A stretch of 36,995 nucleotides of DNA from Lachnospiraceae bacterium UBA3282 (GCA_002361735.1 DETS01000120.1:25942-62936); one strand, 5' to 3'; positions 7,301 to 15,738 are shown, counted from the stretch's first letter. A program made the numbers and translations. The notes: generated by a model not told the origin, from the letters alone.

Positions 7301-9088
7301 TTATGCCCTCATATCAAAAGAAGTGCGGCTCAACACCGAGATATTCTTCTGCTGATGCAGTATCGTCTGCATAATGGACTCCTCCGCCTCCTCGGCTTCC
7401 TTTACACTCATCTGCGTTTTCAGGGAATATCCCCTGTTGGTCAGCCTTTCATTCAGGGTGTCGATATGCGCCTCGATCAGCGACAGCACATCCTCATCCG
7501 CCACCGTAAAATTGGTTGCCACCTGCTTATCCTTCATGGTCACATAGACATCGAGCGGTCCTAAATGCTCCATATCCAAATGCAGAAGGGCGCTCACCTG
7601 CCCGTCCCTCGCTGCCAGATTTTTCTTGTTCGTATAGACATAAAGATCGCCGTGTGCCTCGTTTCCCAGCATTTTCAGGGGAAGCTGCACGTAAGTATAG
7701 AGGTTGTTTAACTGATTCATAAAATCCACGTTATTCTGGAGGTTCTGCACACTCCTGGCTGCAGGCGCATCCGTCTTTCCCGCCATTTCCAAAGCCTGTG
7801 TCAGCCTCGCCGTCTGCTCTCTGATCCGTTCATAAAGCTGCTCCACCTGCTTTTTATCCGCAACCTCCCTGGGCTCTATCGTCCACTGGCGGCCGATCTC
7901 ATCCTTCAAAAGCGCTTGAAATTCCTTACTGCCAAGGAGCTGCTGCATATCTTTTCCGGGAATCTCGCCGCGCATCGCTTTGGGAAGGAGATTCTTCACC
8001 AGATTTAAGACCTCTTTCGGCGGCAGGTTCCCGTTCTTTACCTGCTCCGTGGTCTCCTCATCCACGCCCAGTCCGCGAAGCATATCCGAAAGCCCCTCCC
8101 ACTGCCTGCCTGTGAGCACGGGCTGCTCCGTCCGCGCGTTTTCAGAACCCTCTTTCACTACAGTCCCCTGTTCTTCAGAGACTGCCTGCTCCGGCAAGGG
8201 CATCTGCACTGCCTTCCCCGACACCTCCGTCTCCGCATTTGTCGCGGTCTGCGCTCCCGCCGTTTCCGCCTGCGAATTGCCCTGCTGCTCCGCTTCCTGC
8301 GCAGTCGGCGTCGTCTGTACCGCTCCCTCCTCCAATGTCGGTGCCATGCCGGGACGCAGACTGATGACTGCCCCTTCCTCTCCTGCCTCCTCGGTAAATG
8401 CCGCGAGAACCGACTCGTAGAAAGCAAGGGCTTTTTCTCCCTGCCCTTCCTTTACAAGCTCCCCAAATACCTGCGGCAGTTCCTCCGAAACGGTATGCGC
8501 GCTGTGCAAAAGCTGATGGTTCATATTATCATACTGTTCAAACTGTTCAATATTTTCCGCCGTTACCGGCAGTCCCAGCTTGGTAAGCTGTATGATGGAA
8601 GTCGGATTTTGTCCCTGAAAATCCAGGATCAGTCTGCTCATATTGAGGATGGATTCTTTGTCGATGGGCATTCCCTCCTCCATCATTCTGGCAACCATCT
8701 CGATGTTTCCTGCCGTTTCCGGCATGGAAGCCGCCGCAAGAGCACGCAGGATCGTGGCTGTGTTTGCCGTATTGGTATAAAGGGGGGCGAGGGACATGGA
8801 GGATCCGGCATTTGCCTTGACCTCGAAGCTCAACATCTGCCCGAGCGCCAGATTCACGTTCTTATCAAGCTTTGCGCTGATGGCAAAATCCTGCGCCAGC
8901 TCAATCTGCACGGAGTTGCCGTTTCGTTCCACCACCGTACCCTGTATGGTCTGCCCGGGCTTTAAAGCGCGCACCTCATTTTGCAGGCGCATCAGCCGTT
9001 CACCCTTGCCGACACCCGCCGCCGCTCTTGCCGCATCCGCGGCGCGAAGACTTTGATTTTCTTTTTTTTGTATCTGATTCAGATTCAA
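7301..9088 (-). CDS. FliK-like hook-length-control-domain protein, YlqG type
   Basis: A 595-residue soluble protein. The C-terminus (about 470-575) matches the Flg_hook domain of FliK: YVQLPLKMLGNEAHGDLYVY, LHLDMEHLGPLDVYV and a long final helix. The N-terminus has a small beta-rich segment (PGQTIQGTVVERNGNSVQIEL). The middle (about 240-330) is a low-complexity Glu/Ala/Thr/Gln linker. There is no signal peptide. YlqG occupies this position next to rnhB in Bacillus, always with the FlhB-like YlqH, which suggests the two work together like FliK and FlhB, but in a genome context without flagellar genes here. The start is TTG at 9088: the only Shine-Dalgarno (GAGGTG) lies seven bases before it, inside the end of rnhB three bases away. 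Nothing suggests truncation. Confidence 0.82.
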   Translation of the reverse strand: MNLNQIQKKENQSLRAADAARAAAGVGKGERLMRLQNEVRALKPGQTIQGTVVERNGNSVQIELAQDFAISAKLDKNVNLALGQMLSFEVKANAGSSMSLAPLYTNTANTATILRALAAASMPETAGNIEMVARMMEEGMPIDKESILNMSRLILDFQGQNPTSIIQLTKLGLPVTAENIEQFEQYDNMNHQLLHSAHTVSEELPQVFGELVKEGQGEKALAFYESVLAAFTEEAGEEGAVISLRPGMAPTLEEGAVQTTPTAQEAEQQGNSQAETAGAQTATNAETEVSGKAVQMPLPEQAVSEEQGTVVKEGSENARTEQPVLTGRQWEGLSDMLRGLGVDEETTEQVKNGNLPPKEVLNLVKNLLPKAMRGEIPGKDMQQLLGSKEFQALLKDEIGRQWTIEPREVADKKQVEQLYERIREQTARLTQALEMAGKTDAPAARSVQNLQNNVDFMNQLNNLYTYVQLPLKMLGNEAHGDLYVYTNKKNLAARDGQVSALLHLDMEHLGPLDVYVTMKDKQVATNFTVADEDVLSLIEAHIDTLNERLTNRGYSLKTQMSVKEAEEAEESIMQTILHQQKNISVLSRTSFDMRA

Positions 9089-9091
9089 GTT

Positions 9092-9865
9092 TTACACCTC
9101 ACAAAAGTGCGTAATAAAGGATTTTCTGTGAATGGGACAGGGCCCATACTTTTTGAGAGCATCGATGTGCGCCTGCGCGCCGTATCCTTTGTTGGAAGAA
9201 AAGCCGTACATCGGATAGACCTCGTCATACTGCACCATGAGCCGGTCTCTCGTCACCTTCGCCACGATACTCGCCGCGCCGATGGAAATGCTTTTGGCAT
9301 CTCCTTTGATAATGGGGACCTGTTTGATATCCACTCCCGGAATGGTCACGGCGTCATTTAATAAAATATCGGGCGTTACTTTAAGCTTTCCGATTGCCTC
9401 ACGCATTGCCTCATAGGTGGCCTGTAAGATATTGATTTCATCGATCCGCGCAGGGGCGCTGTAACCCAGCCCCACGGCAACGGCTTTCTCCATGATGACC
9501 TCATAAAGTTCCTCTCTCTTTTTTTCGGAGAGTTTCTTTGAATCATTGATATATAATATCTCACAATCTTTCGGCAAAATAACCGCCCCGGCAACTACCG
9601 GTCCGGCAAGCGGTCCCCTGCCTACCTCGTCAATGCCGCAGATATGGGCATAGGCACCATACTCGTTCTCATAGCGCCATAGCGCCGCCGTCCTTTTTAC
9701 TTCCTTTTCATAAGCAAGAAGGCGCTTTTTTGCCTGCGAGAGCGCCGCCTGCACCCCCGCCCTCTCGTCCGTTTCGTATACCGAAAACAAAGCAGGCAGC
9801 TCACCGAGTGCCGCCGCCTGTAATTTTTCTCTGATCGTTCCGATATTTTCCGCCGCTTTGTTCAT
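9092..9865 (-). CDS. rnhB: Ribonuclease HII
   Basis: Cuts the RNA strand of RNA-DNA hybrids and single ribonucleotides left in DNA. All four acidic catalytic residues are visible: Asp79 and Glu80 in GIDEVGRGPLAGPV, Asp171 in LLNDAV, Asp207 in KVTRDRLM. GDAKSISIGAASIVAK and the final YGPCPIHRKSF are typical. At 257 residues it matches the Bacillus-type enzyme with an N-terminal extension of about 70 residues before the catalytic core. The RBS is weak (GGGAAAAG). It lies between lepB and the FliK-like gene, as in other Firmicutes. Confidence 0.96.
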   Translation of the reverse strand: MNKAAENIGTIREKLQAAALGELPALFSVYETDERAGVQAALSQAKKRLLAYEKEVKRTAALWRYENEYGAYAHICGIDEVGRGPLAGPVVAGAVILPKDCEILYINDSKKLSEKKREELYEVIMEKAVAVGLGYSAPARIDEINILQATYEAMREAIGKLKVTPDILLNDAVTIPGVDIKQVPIIKGDAKSISIGAASIVAKVTRDRLMVQYDEVYPMYGFSSNKGYGAQAHIDALKKYGPCPIHRKSFITHFCEV

Positions 9866-9880
9866 AATCTTTTCCCGCCA

Positions 9881-10432
9881 TTATTGGTGTTTGATAAATC
9901 CCATCTTATTCAGCGGCCAAATACGCAGCCATGCCCTGCCAATGATGTGTTCCCGCTTGATGTTGCCCACAGACGGATCTCTGCCGTCGGAGCTGTTGTT
10001 TCTATTATCTCCCAAGACAAAATACTCATCCTTGCCAAGCTTGATCGGTTCAATTGCCCGCCCGGGATTCATGATCGTCTCCTTGCCGTAATGTTCATTC
10101 AAAAGGGCATCGTTTACGTAAATGTTTCCCTCCTCGTCAATCTGCACCGTCTCTCCGGGCAGACCGATGATGCGCTTGATATAGAAGGTATCCGGCTCAT
10201 GTAAAAACTGGAATACAATGACGTCAAAACGTTCCGGATCGTGAAAACGGTAGCTGATCTTATCCACAATGAGATTATCCTCTGTGGTGAGCGTCGGTTC
10301 CATGGAACTTCCCTGTACCTGGGTTCTCTGTCCCAAAAAATGGATCGTCAGATAAATCACGCACAAAACGCCCAGCAGATACAGACTTGTACTTAAGATT
10401 TCCCGCAGTATCCTTTTCATACTACTTTCCAT
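9881..10432 (-). CDS. lepB: Type I signal peptidase, first copy
   Basis: Membrane-anchored Ser/Lys protease that removes signal peptides from secreted proteins. One N-terminal membrane segment (about 13-33) is followed by the catalytic Ser43 in GSSMEPTL and Lys86 in YIKRIIGLPGETV. Box E GDNRNNSSDGRD and the terminal RAWLRIWP are intact. It is 183 residues if the first ATG is used. The Shine-Dalgarno AAGGAGG lies one base before that ATG and thirteen before a second in-frame ATG at 10420, so the start is uncertain. The RBS overlaps the stop of rbgA. A second signal peptidase gene lies on the other side of rbgA; the two proteins are clearly different in sequence. Confidence 0.94.
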   Translation of the reverse strand: MESSMKRILREILSTSLYLLGVLCVIYLTIHFLGQRTQVQGSSMEPTLTTEDNLIVDKISYRFHDPERFDVIVFQFLHEPDTFYIKRIIGLPGETVQIDEEGNIYVNDALLNEHYGKETIMNPGRAIEPIKLGKDEYFVLGDNRNNSSDGRDPSVGNIKREHIIGRAWLRIWPLNKMGFIKHQ

Positions 10433-10438
10433 TCCTCC

Positions 10439-11296
10439 TTACGGCTCCTCACAGGTCTCCAACGTGATCCTGCCTATCCTGCCGCTTCTGAAATCATCCA
10501 TCAAAAGAGCGGCCGCCTTCTCAAAATCCGGCTCCTGCCCCTTTTTATAGCATTTTCGATTCTCACAGATCAGCGAAAGCATCTGCAGCGGCGTGATCTC
10601 CTCCGCGTCCTCCTCCACCTGATAGCGCGCCAAAAGCGCCTGTCTGTAATGTGCGAGGAGATATGCGAGCAGTTCCGCTGCCAATTCCGTCATCTGCAAG
10701 ATTTCATCATTCATAGACCCGATCATGGCAAGGCGTTTCCCCACATCCTCATTCTCAAACTTCGGCCAGAGAATCCCCGGCGTGTCGAGAAGTTCAAGGT
10801 CCTTATTCAACCTGATCCACTGTTTGCCCTTGGTCACTCCGGGCTTATTGCCCGTCTTCGTGCAGGCTTTTCCTGCAAAGGAATTGATAAAAGTCGATTT
10901 TCCCACGTTGGGGATGCCGACCACAATGGCACGGACAGGACGATTTTTGATCCCCCGTTTTCTGTCCCGCTCGATTTTCTCCCGACATGCTTCCTGCACC
11001 TTCGGTTGAATCTGCCGAAGCCCCTGACCTGTCTTGGCATTGACCTCTAATACGTGAAAGCCGCGTTCCCGAAAATATGCCATCCAAAGTTTATTTGCCC
11101 CGGGATCGGCCAAATCAGATTTATTTAAAAGAATCAGCCGGGACTTATTCTTTCCCAGTTCGTCAATATCAGGATTTCTGCTGGAAAGCGGAATCCTGGC
11201 ATCCACCAGCTCGATTACCAGATCAATCAGGCTGATATTTTCCTGCATCATGCGCTTTGCTTTCGTCATGTGCCCCGGATACCACTGGTAGTTCAT
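10439..11296 (-). CDS. rbgA: Ribosome biogenesis GTPase RbgA
   Basis: Circularly permuted GTPase needed for a late step of 50S subunit assembly in Bacillus (YlqF). The permuted order of motifs is visible: G4 NKSD (58-61) comes first, then G1 GIPNVGKS (127-134), then G3 DTPG (171-174). The start MNYQWYPGHMTKAKRMM is a hallmark of the family. The C-terminal helical RNA-binding domain (about 190-285) is complete. The length of 285 matches the family. AAGGAAAAT precedes the ATG. It lies between two signal peptidase genes and close to rplS, consistent with 50S-related clustering. Confidence 0.96.
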   Translation of the reverse strand: MNYQWYPGHMTKAKRMMQENISLIDLVIELVDARIPLSSRNPDIDELGKNKSRLILLNKSDLADPGANKLWMAYFRERGFHVLEVNAKTGQGLRQIQPKVQEACREKIERDRKRGIKNRPVRAIVVGIPNVGKSTFINSFAGKACTKTGNKPGVTKGKQWIRLNKDLELLDTPGILWPKFENEDVGKRLAMIGSMNDEILQMTELAAELLAYLLAHYRQALLARYQVEEDAEEITPLQMLSLICENRKCYKKGQEPDFEKAAALLMDDFRSGRIGRITLETCEEP

Positions 11297-11308
11297 TTAT
11301 TTTCCTTC

Positions 11309-11893
11309 CTATTCAATCAAACCCATGGTCTCCTCCTCGATTGCCATATGAAACCATGCCTTACCGATGATCGTGTCCTTTTTGACCGCCCCGATATTGC
11401 CGGAGCGGCTGTCTTCACTGCTGTTTCGATTGTCCCCCAGTACAAAAAATTCATCTGAGGCCAAAAGCAGCTCATTCTGTGCGATACCGGGATCGACGAT
11501 TTTGTCAAAGCGTTCATCCTCTGCGAGCATCACGCCGTCTATGTACACATTGCCGTCCCGAATCTGCACGGTCTCCCCGGGCAGTCCCACCACACGCTTT
11601 ACATAAAAATGCGAGTTCTGGTTGCCGTTCGGCAAAAAGACGACGACATCCCCCCTCTTTGGCATAGATATCCTATAGAGAATGCGGTTCATCAGGATTT
11701 CCTGCCCGTTGTACAAAACAGGCTCCATGGAATCCCCGATCACACTGGTACGCATCCCTACGGAAAAAACAATGACAAAGGCTAAAAAGACGGCGACAGC
11801 GCTGCCCACAAGCAGCTCCACCCCGTCTTTTAAGAGTCTCGGATCAAGCCTTTTCTTTTTTTGGTAAAAAGTCAATCCCTTTCTTCGCGCCAT
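11309..11893 (-). CDS. lepB: Type I signal peptidase, second copy
   Basis: Paralogue of the peptidase downstream of rbgA, 194 residues. A basic cytoplasmic N-terminus (MARRKGLTFYQKKKRLDPR) precedes one membrane segment (about 26-46). Catalytic Ser55 is in GDSMEPVL and Lys99 in YVKRVVGLPGETV; GDNRNSSEDSR is intact. Unlike the first copy it lacks the final RIWP-like box and ends in a Glu-rich tail. Its gene starts five bases after the rplS stop with only a weak GGTGA, so it may depend on coupling to rplS. Two copies flanking rbgA suggest division of substrates or a local duplication that has since diverged. Confidence 0.94.
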   Translation of the reverse strand: MARRKGLTFYQKKKRLDPRLLKDGVELLVGSAVAVFLAFVIVFSVGMRTSVIGDSMEPVLYNGQEILMNRILYRISMPKRGDVVVFLPNGNQNSHFYVKRVVGLPGETVQIRDGNVYIDGVMLAEDERFDKIVDPGIAQNELLLASDEFFVLGDNRNSSEDSRSGNIGAVKKDTIIGKAWFHMAIEEETMGLIE

Positions 11894-11898
11894 CTTGC

Positions 11899-12246
11899 TT
11901 ATTTCACCAGTTCTTTAACCTTAGCCTTCTTACCGACGCGGTTTCTTAAGTAATTCAGTTTCGCCCGTCTTACCTTACCTCTCCTGACAACCTCTACCTT
12001 CTCCACATTGGGGGAGTGCATGGGCCAGGTCTTTTCAACGCCAACGCCGTTCGAGACCTTACGTACCGTAAAGGTGGTTCTGTTGCCGCCGCCCTGAATC
12101 TTTAAGACAGTTCCCTCAAACACCTGGATTCTCTCGCGGTTTCCCTCTTTGATCTTACCGTACACCTTAACGGTGTCGCCTACATGGAAGTCGCTTAAGT
12201 TTTCCTTCAACTGTGCCGCTTCGATTTCTCTGATGATATCGTTCAT
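11899..12246 (-). CDS. rplS: 50S ribosomal protein L19
   Basis: Large-subunit protein at the interface with the 30S subunit. The 115-residue protein has the full L19 pattern: DFHVGDTVKVYGKIKEGNRERIQVFEGTV in part (DTVKVYGKIKEGNRERIQVF), then TFTVRKVSNGVGVEKTWP and the basic tail RRGKVRRAKLNYLRNRVGK. AGGAGG precedes the ATG at ideal spacing. A 145-base gap separates it from trmD and holds a probable promoter, so rplS and the genes after it can be transcribed separately from the ylxM operon. Confidence 0.98.
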   Translation of the reverse strand: MNDIIREIEAAQLKENLSDFHVGDTVKVYGKIKEGNRERIQVFEGTVLKIQGGGNRTTFTVRKVSNGVGVEKTWPMHSPNVEKVEVVRRGKVRRAKLNYLRNRVGKKAKVKELVK

Positions 12247-12321
12247 AATTCTCCTCCTAAAATGCTCGGGATGTTCTTAATACGTCTGTAACAGAGGACC
12301 ATCCTTCATCACAACATTAGT

Positions 12322-12350
12322 AACTTACCATACTTTCCGAAGAAATGCAA
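12322..12350 (-). promoter_or_regulatory. Probable extended -10 promoter of rplS
   Basis: On the minus strand: -35 TTGCAT (12350-12345), 17-bp spacer, extended -10 TATGG-TAAGTT (hexamer 12327-12322). The -10 hexamer is only fair, but the TATGN extension compensates. It leaves a 5' leader of about 70 bases before the rplS ATG. An L19 leader structure is known in some Firmicutes; I could not establish one here by eye. Confidence 0.5.
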
Positions 12351-12391
12351 GCTTTTTTCGATTTTTCCTGACGTTTTGCGGCAAACACCCC

Positions 12392-13120
12392 TTACGTTGT
12401 CTCCGGATGCTTCTCCCGGTATTTTTCATAAAGATCCGGTCTTCTCTCCCTGGTCCGCAAAAGCGACTGTTCCAACCGCCAGGCATCCACCTTCGCATGA
12501 TCGCCGGAAAGCAGTACCTGCGGCACCTGCTTATCATGCCAGATCTCCGGTCTGGAATACTGCGGATATTCCAATAGCCCGTTCCCAAAGGACTCCGTTT
12601 GCGCAGACTCGTCATTATGCAGGACACCCGGCACCAGACGGGCAATGGCATCCACCATCACCATAGCGGGAAGTTCGCCACCCGTGAGCACATAATCGCC
12701 GATAGATACTTCATCCGTAACGATCTCCTCAAGCACCCTCTCATCGATGCCCTCATAGTGTCCGCAAAGGAAAATCAGCTCTTCCTCCTTTGCCAAATCC
12801 TGCGCCATCTCCTGACAGAAGGTCTTTCCCTGCGGCGTCAAATAAATAACGCGTGCACTTTTATTTTTGTTTTCATTTTGACTAACATGGTCAATAACTG
12901 CCCGGTAAGCATCGTAAACAGGCTGTGCCTGCATCAACATTCCCGCGCCGCCGCCGTAGGTGTAATCGTCCACCCTGCCGTGCTTATTTGTGGTATAATC
13001 CCTGATATTGACCGCTTCTATCGAAATGTCTCCCCGTTCTGCGGCTCTGCCGAGAATACTCGTGTGCAATCCCTGCATGACCATCTCCGGGAATAAGGTC
13101 AGTATGTGGAAATTTATCAT
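12392..13120 (-). CDS. trmD: tRNA (guanine-N1-)-methyltransferase
   Basis: Methylates G37 next to the anticodon of tRNAs reading CNN codons, preventing frameshifts; SPOUT-family trefoil-knot enzyme acting as a dimer. Seen: MINFHILTLFPEM at the start, RVDDYTYGGGAGMLMQ, LCGHYEGIDERV and the knot/SAM loop SIGDYVLTGGELPAM, then GNGLLEYPQYSRP. The longest frame begins 15 bases earlier, but GGAGG lies eight bases before the ATG at 13120, and the protein from there begins as TrmD normally does, so 242 residues are annotated. It starts 16 bases after the rimM stop. The conserved pair rimM-trmD belongs to the rpsP operon. Confidence 0.97.
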   Translation of the reverse strand: MINFHILTLFPEMVMQGLHTSILGRAAERGDISIEAVNIRDYTTNKHGRVDDYTYGGGAGMLMQAQPVYDAYRAVIDHVSQNENKNKSARVIYLTPQGKTFCQEMAQDLAKEEELIFLCGHYEGIDERVLEEIVTDEVSIGDYVLTGGELPAMVMVDAIARLVPGVLHNDESAQTESFGNGLLEYPQYSRPEIWHDKQVPQVLLSGDHAKVDAWRLEQSLLRTRERRPDLYEKYREKHPETT

Positions 13121-13136
13121 TGACGTATCCTCCATC

Positions 13137-13676
13137 CTACAACAGCCCGTCCATGATATGCACTTCCATCACTCGGCTGTCCATATCGATCTTTCTGATA
13201 CATTCTTTGATCGCCGGCAGAAGAACGTCCGTCTCCCCTTCGCGGCTCACCACATAAACGTCGTTTGCCCCGGTGGCAAGCACCTCCTTCAGCACGCCGA
13301 ACGGTGCGCCGTCCTCCGTCACCACCTGCATACCGATCATGTCCGCCACAAAATATTCGTCTTTTTTCAGCTTTACTGCCTGATCGCGGGATACCAAAAG
13401 TCTGCCGCGCTTATATTTTTCCACATCATTGATGGAATCAAGCCCCTTAAATTTCAAGATTGCATACTGCTTAAAGAACTTGACCCCCTCGATTTCCAGC
13501 GTGAGCCGCTCCTTTCCGGTATCGAGCGTCACCTGCTTTAACTTCTTAAAACGCTTCGCGTCATCTGTGGTAGGGAATACTTTGACTTCTCCGCGGATGC
13601 CGTGTGTCTGTGTGATCACACCCACCTGCAGCTCATCCGCCATATCCTTATCTGTCTCTTTCATTTTTGCAATCAA
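13137..13676 (-). CDS. rimM: Ribosome maturation factor RimM
   Basis: 30S assembly factor that binds S19 and helps 16S rRNA processing. N-terminal RimM domain LQVGVITQTHGIRGEVKVFP and C-terminal PRC barrel (KKDEYFVADMIGMQV to DVLLPAIKECI) are both present. The start is read as TTG at 13676, because AGGAG lies seven bases before it; the ATG four codons later would have 15 to 19 bases of spacing. 179 residues, normal for the family with a short N-terminal extension. It is separated from khpA by 146 bases containing a stem-loop and an AT-rich palindrome, unlike the tight packing elsewhere in the block. Confidence 0.95.
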   Translation of the reverse strand: MIAKMKETDKDMADELQVGVITQTHGIRGEVKVFPTTDDAKRFKKLKQVTLDTGKERLTLEIEGVKFFKQYAILKFKGLDSINDVEKYKRGRLLVSRDQAVKLKKDEYFVADMIGMQVVTEDGAPFGVLKEVLATGANDVYVVSREGETDVLLPAIKECIRKIDMDSRVMEVHIMDGLL

Positions 13677-13787
13677 TAACTCCTGTTATTATATAATAAT
13701 GCAGCAATTGCGGTCGCTGTGCCTTCTTCTGCATGCTTACTTACTTTATCAATCTTTACACTGCCGCAATTTTCTCATGATTAAAGT

Positions 13788-13819
13788 AATAGCCTCACAG
13801 AATGTTCCATGAGGCTATT
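13788..13819 (-). terminator. Stem-loop just after khpA, possible weak terminator
   Basis: Perfect 10-bp arms AATAGCCTCA and TGAGGCTATT with a 12-base loop, three bases beyond the khpA stop. The minus-strand tail (ACTTTAATC) is poor in T, so termination may be partial. It would lower transcription of rimM-trmD relative to rpsP and khpA, or stabilise the 3' end of the upstream message. Confidence 0.5.
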
Positions 13820-13822
13820 TCG

Positions 13823-14050
13823 TCAACTGATTTCCACGTCCACTCTCTTATTATCCTTCGATGATGCCGCCTTGACAACAGAACGGATTGCCTTGGCAAT
13901 ACGTCCCTGTTTGCCGATGACCTTACCCATATCGGAAGGCGCTACATGGAGCTCCACGGTAATGTTCTTACCTTCCTCCTTCTGCGTCACCACCACTTCG
14001 TCAGGGTTCTCGACAAGAGCTTTTGCGATCACTTCCACCAATTCTTTCAT
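13823..14050 (-). CDS. khpA: KH-domain RNA-binding protein KhpA
   Basis: A 75-residue protein made of a single type II KH domain (YlqC family). The nucleic-acid-binding loop GKQG is at residues 46-49 within VAPSDMGKVIGKQGRIAKAI. KhpA pairs with KhpB/Jag in several Gram-positives and affects cell elongation and small-RNA biology; that is known from other species, not shown here. GGAGGTGG stands right before the ATG. It follows rpsP by 32 bases, the standard order rpsP-khpA-rimM-trmD-rplS. Confidence 0.95.
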   Translation of the reverse strand: MKELVEVIAKALVENPDEVVVTQKEEGKNITVELHVAPSDMGKVIGKQGRIAKAIRSVVKAASSKDNKRVDVEIS

Positions 14051-14082
14051 AGTCCACCTCCAAAAGCGGCCTGAAACCCCTT

Positions 14083-14328
14083 TTATTTTGTTACCCCTAC
14101 CGTCTTGAAGATTCTGCTCACGATCTCTGTGGGCTGTGCGCCGTTAGCAAGCCACTTCTTCGCTTCTTCCTCGTTTACCTTGTAGGTGCTGGGATCCGTG
14201 TTGGGATCGTAGGTGCCGATCTCAGCGATACATCTGCCGTCTCTGGGGGATCTGGAATCCGCCACAACGATCCTGTAAAAAGGATGCTTTTTCTGTCCCA
14301 TTCTTCTCAATCTGATCTTAACTGCCAT
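14083..14328 (-). CDS. rpsP: 30S ribosomal protein S16
   Basis: Small-subunit protein needed for folding of the 16S rRNA 5' domain. The start MAVKIRLRRMGQKKHPFYRIVVADSR is diagnostic (MAVKIRLRRMGQKKHPFYRI), followed by IAEIGTYDPNTDPS and the EEAKKWLANGAQPTE segment. 81 residues, normal. AGGAGG lies eight bases before the ATG. It follows ffh by 45 bases. Confidence 0.98.
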   Translation of the reverse strand: MAVKIRLRRMGQKKHPFYRIVVADSRSPRDGRCIAEIGTYDPNTDPSTYKVNEEEAKKWLANGAQPTEIVSRIFKTVGVTK

Positions 14329-14373
14329 TTCTTTTGCCTCCTGTAAATAAATAATAGTTGTTATTTTGAAACC

Positions 14374-15738
14374 CTAAAAAGGGAGTTTCATACCACCCAT
14401 GCCGCCGAACAATCCGCGGCCTTTTTTGCCTCCCATCATGCCGGGAAGCTGCTTCATCATCTTTTGGGACTGCTCAAACTGTTTGATAAAGCGGTTCACC
14501 ACCGCGATATCCACACCGGCTCCCGCCGCGATACGTCCCTTTCTGCTCGGATTTAAGAGCTTCGGATCGCGTCTCTCCTGCGGCGTCATGCTGAGGACGA
14601 TCGCCTCCATGCGCGCCAGCTGCTTCTCATCCACCGCAGACTCGATATCTCCCATCTGCTTGCCCATCCCCATCATCCCGAGGATACTGGAGAGACCGCC
14701 CATGTTGCGCATCTGCTTCATGCTCTCGAGATAGTCCTCAAAATCGAACTTTCCCTTCTTCATGCGGGCTGCCATATCGCGCTCTTTTTCTTCGTCTATG
14801 TCAAGATTCTGCTGCGCCTTTTCAATCAGGGTGAGCACATCGCCCATGCCCAGAATCCGATTCGCCATGCGGTCGGGATAAAACTGCTCTAAGTCGGAAA
14901 GCTTCTCCCCCATACCGATGTAAAGGATCGGCTTGCCCGTCACCGCCTTTACGGAGAGTGCCGCACCGCCTCTGGAATCACCGTCCATCTTGGAGAGGAT
15001 CACGCCGTCGATGCCCACCTTCTCGTCAAAGTCTTTGGCAACGTTCACGGCATCCTGACCCGTCATGGCATCCACCACCAGAAGGGTCTGGTGTACGGTG
15101 ACATTCTCTTTGATCTCGGCAAGCTCCGCCATCATTTCTTCGTCAACATGCAGGCGTCCTGCCGTATCCAAGATCACGACATTGTGACCGTTCTTTTCGG
15201 CGTGCTCCATAGCTGCCTTTGCGATATCTACAGGCTTATGATTTTCTCCCATGGAGAAGACGTCCACCTGTTGCTTTTCGCCGTTGATCTGCAGCTGCTT
15301 GATGGCTGCGGGACGGTATACGTCGCAGGCAACCAGCAGGGATTTCTTTCCCTTCAGTTTCAGCTTGCCCGCAATCTTTGCCGTAGTAGTGGTTTTACCT
15401 GCGCCCTGTAAGCCGCACATCATGATGACCGTGATGGATTTGCCGGGCTGCATGGCGATCTCCGTGGTCTCGGAGCCCATCAGCGCCACCATTTCCTCGT
15501 TTACGATCTTGACCACCATCTGCCCGGGGTTTAAGCCGTTTAACACATCCGTGCCCACAGCCCGTTCTTCCACGGATTTCACAAACTGCTTGACTACCTT
15601 AAAGCTGACGTCGGCCTCTAAGAGCGCCATTTTGACCTCTTTTAAGGCAGTCTTGACATCCTCCTCGGTGAGCCGTCCTTTGCTCCGCAAACCTTTGAAT
15701 ACATTCTGCAGTTTATCGGTCAGACTCTCAAACGCCAT
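14374..15738 (-). CDS. ffh: Signal recognition particle protein Ffh (SRP54)
   Basis: GTPase subunit of the signal recognition particle; binds signal peptides and 4.5S/scRNA and delivers ribosomes to FtsY. N domain (1-90), G domain with P-loop GLQGAGKTTT (109-118), DTAGR (191-195) and TKMDG-type SKMDGDSRGGA, then the Met-rich M domain from about 300, ending in MMGGKKGRGLFGGMGGMKLPF (partly quoted: GRGLFGGMGGMKLPF). 454 residues, normal. The upstream gap to ylxM is 84 bases and shows only a weak RBS (AAAGGCG). The partner receptor gene ftsY is 14 kb away instead of adjacent, because of the accessory insert. Confidence 0.98.
   Translation of the reverse strand: MAFESLTDKLQNVFKGLRSKGRLTEEDVKTALKEVKMALLEADVSFKVVKQFVKSVEERAVGTDVLNGLNPGQMVVKIVNEEMVALMGSETTEIAMQPGKSITVIMMCGLQGAGKTTTTAKIAGKLKLKGKKSLLVACDVYRPAAIKQLQINGEKQQVDVFSMGENHKPVDIAKAAMEHAEKNGHNVVILDTAGRLHVDEEMMAELAEIKENVTVHQTLLVVDAMTGQDAVNVAKDFDEKVGIDGVILSKMDGDSRGGAALSVKAVTGKPILYIGMGEKLSDLEQFYPDRMANRILGMGDVLTLIEKAQQNLDIDEEKERDMAARMKKGKFDFEDYLESMKQMRNMGGLSSILGMMGMGKQMGDIESAVDEKQLARMEAIVLSMTPQERRDPKLLNPSRKGRIAAGAGVDIAVVNRFIKQFEQSQKMMKQLPGMMGGKKGRGLFGGMGGMKLPF

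Noticed and set aside
13686..13699. TATAAT within the palindrome before rimM as a -10 box
   Set aside because: No matching -35 box, and it lies almost on the Shine-Dalgarno.
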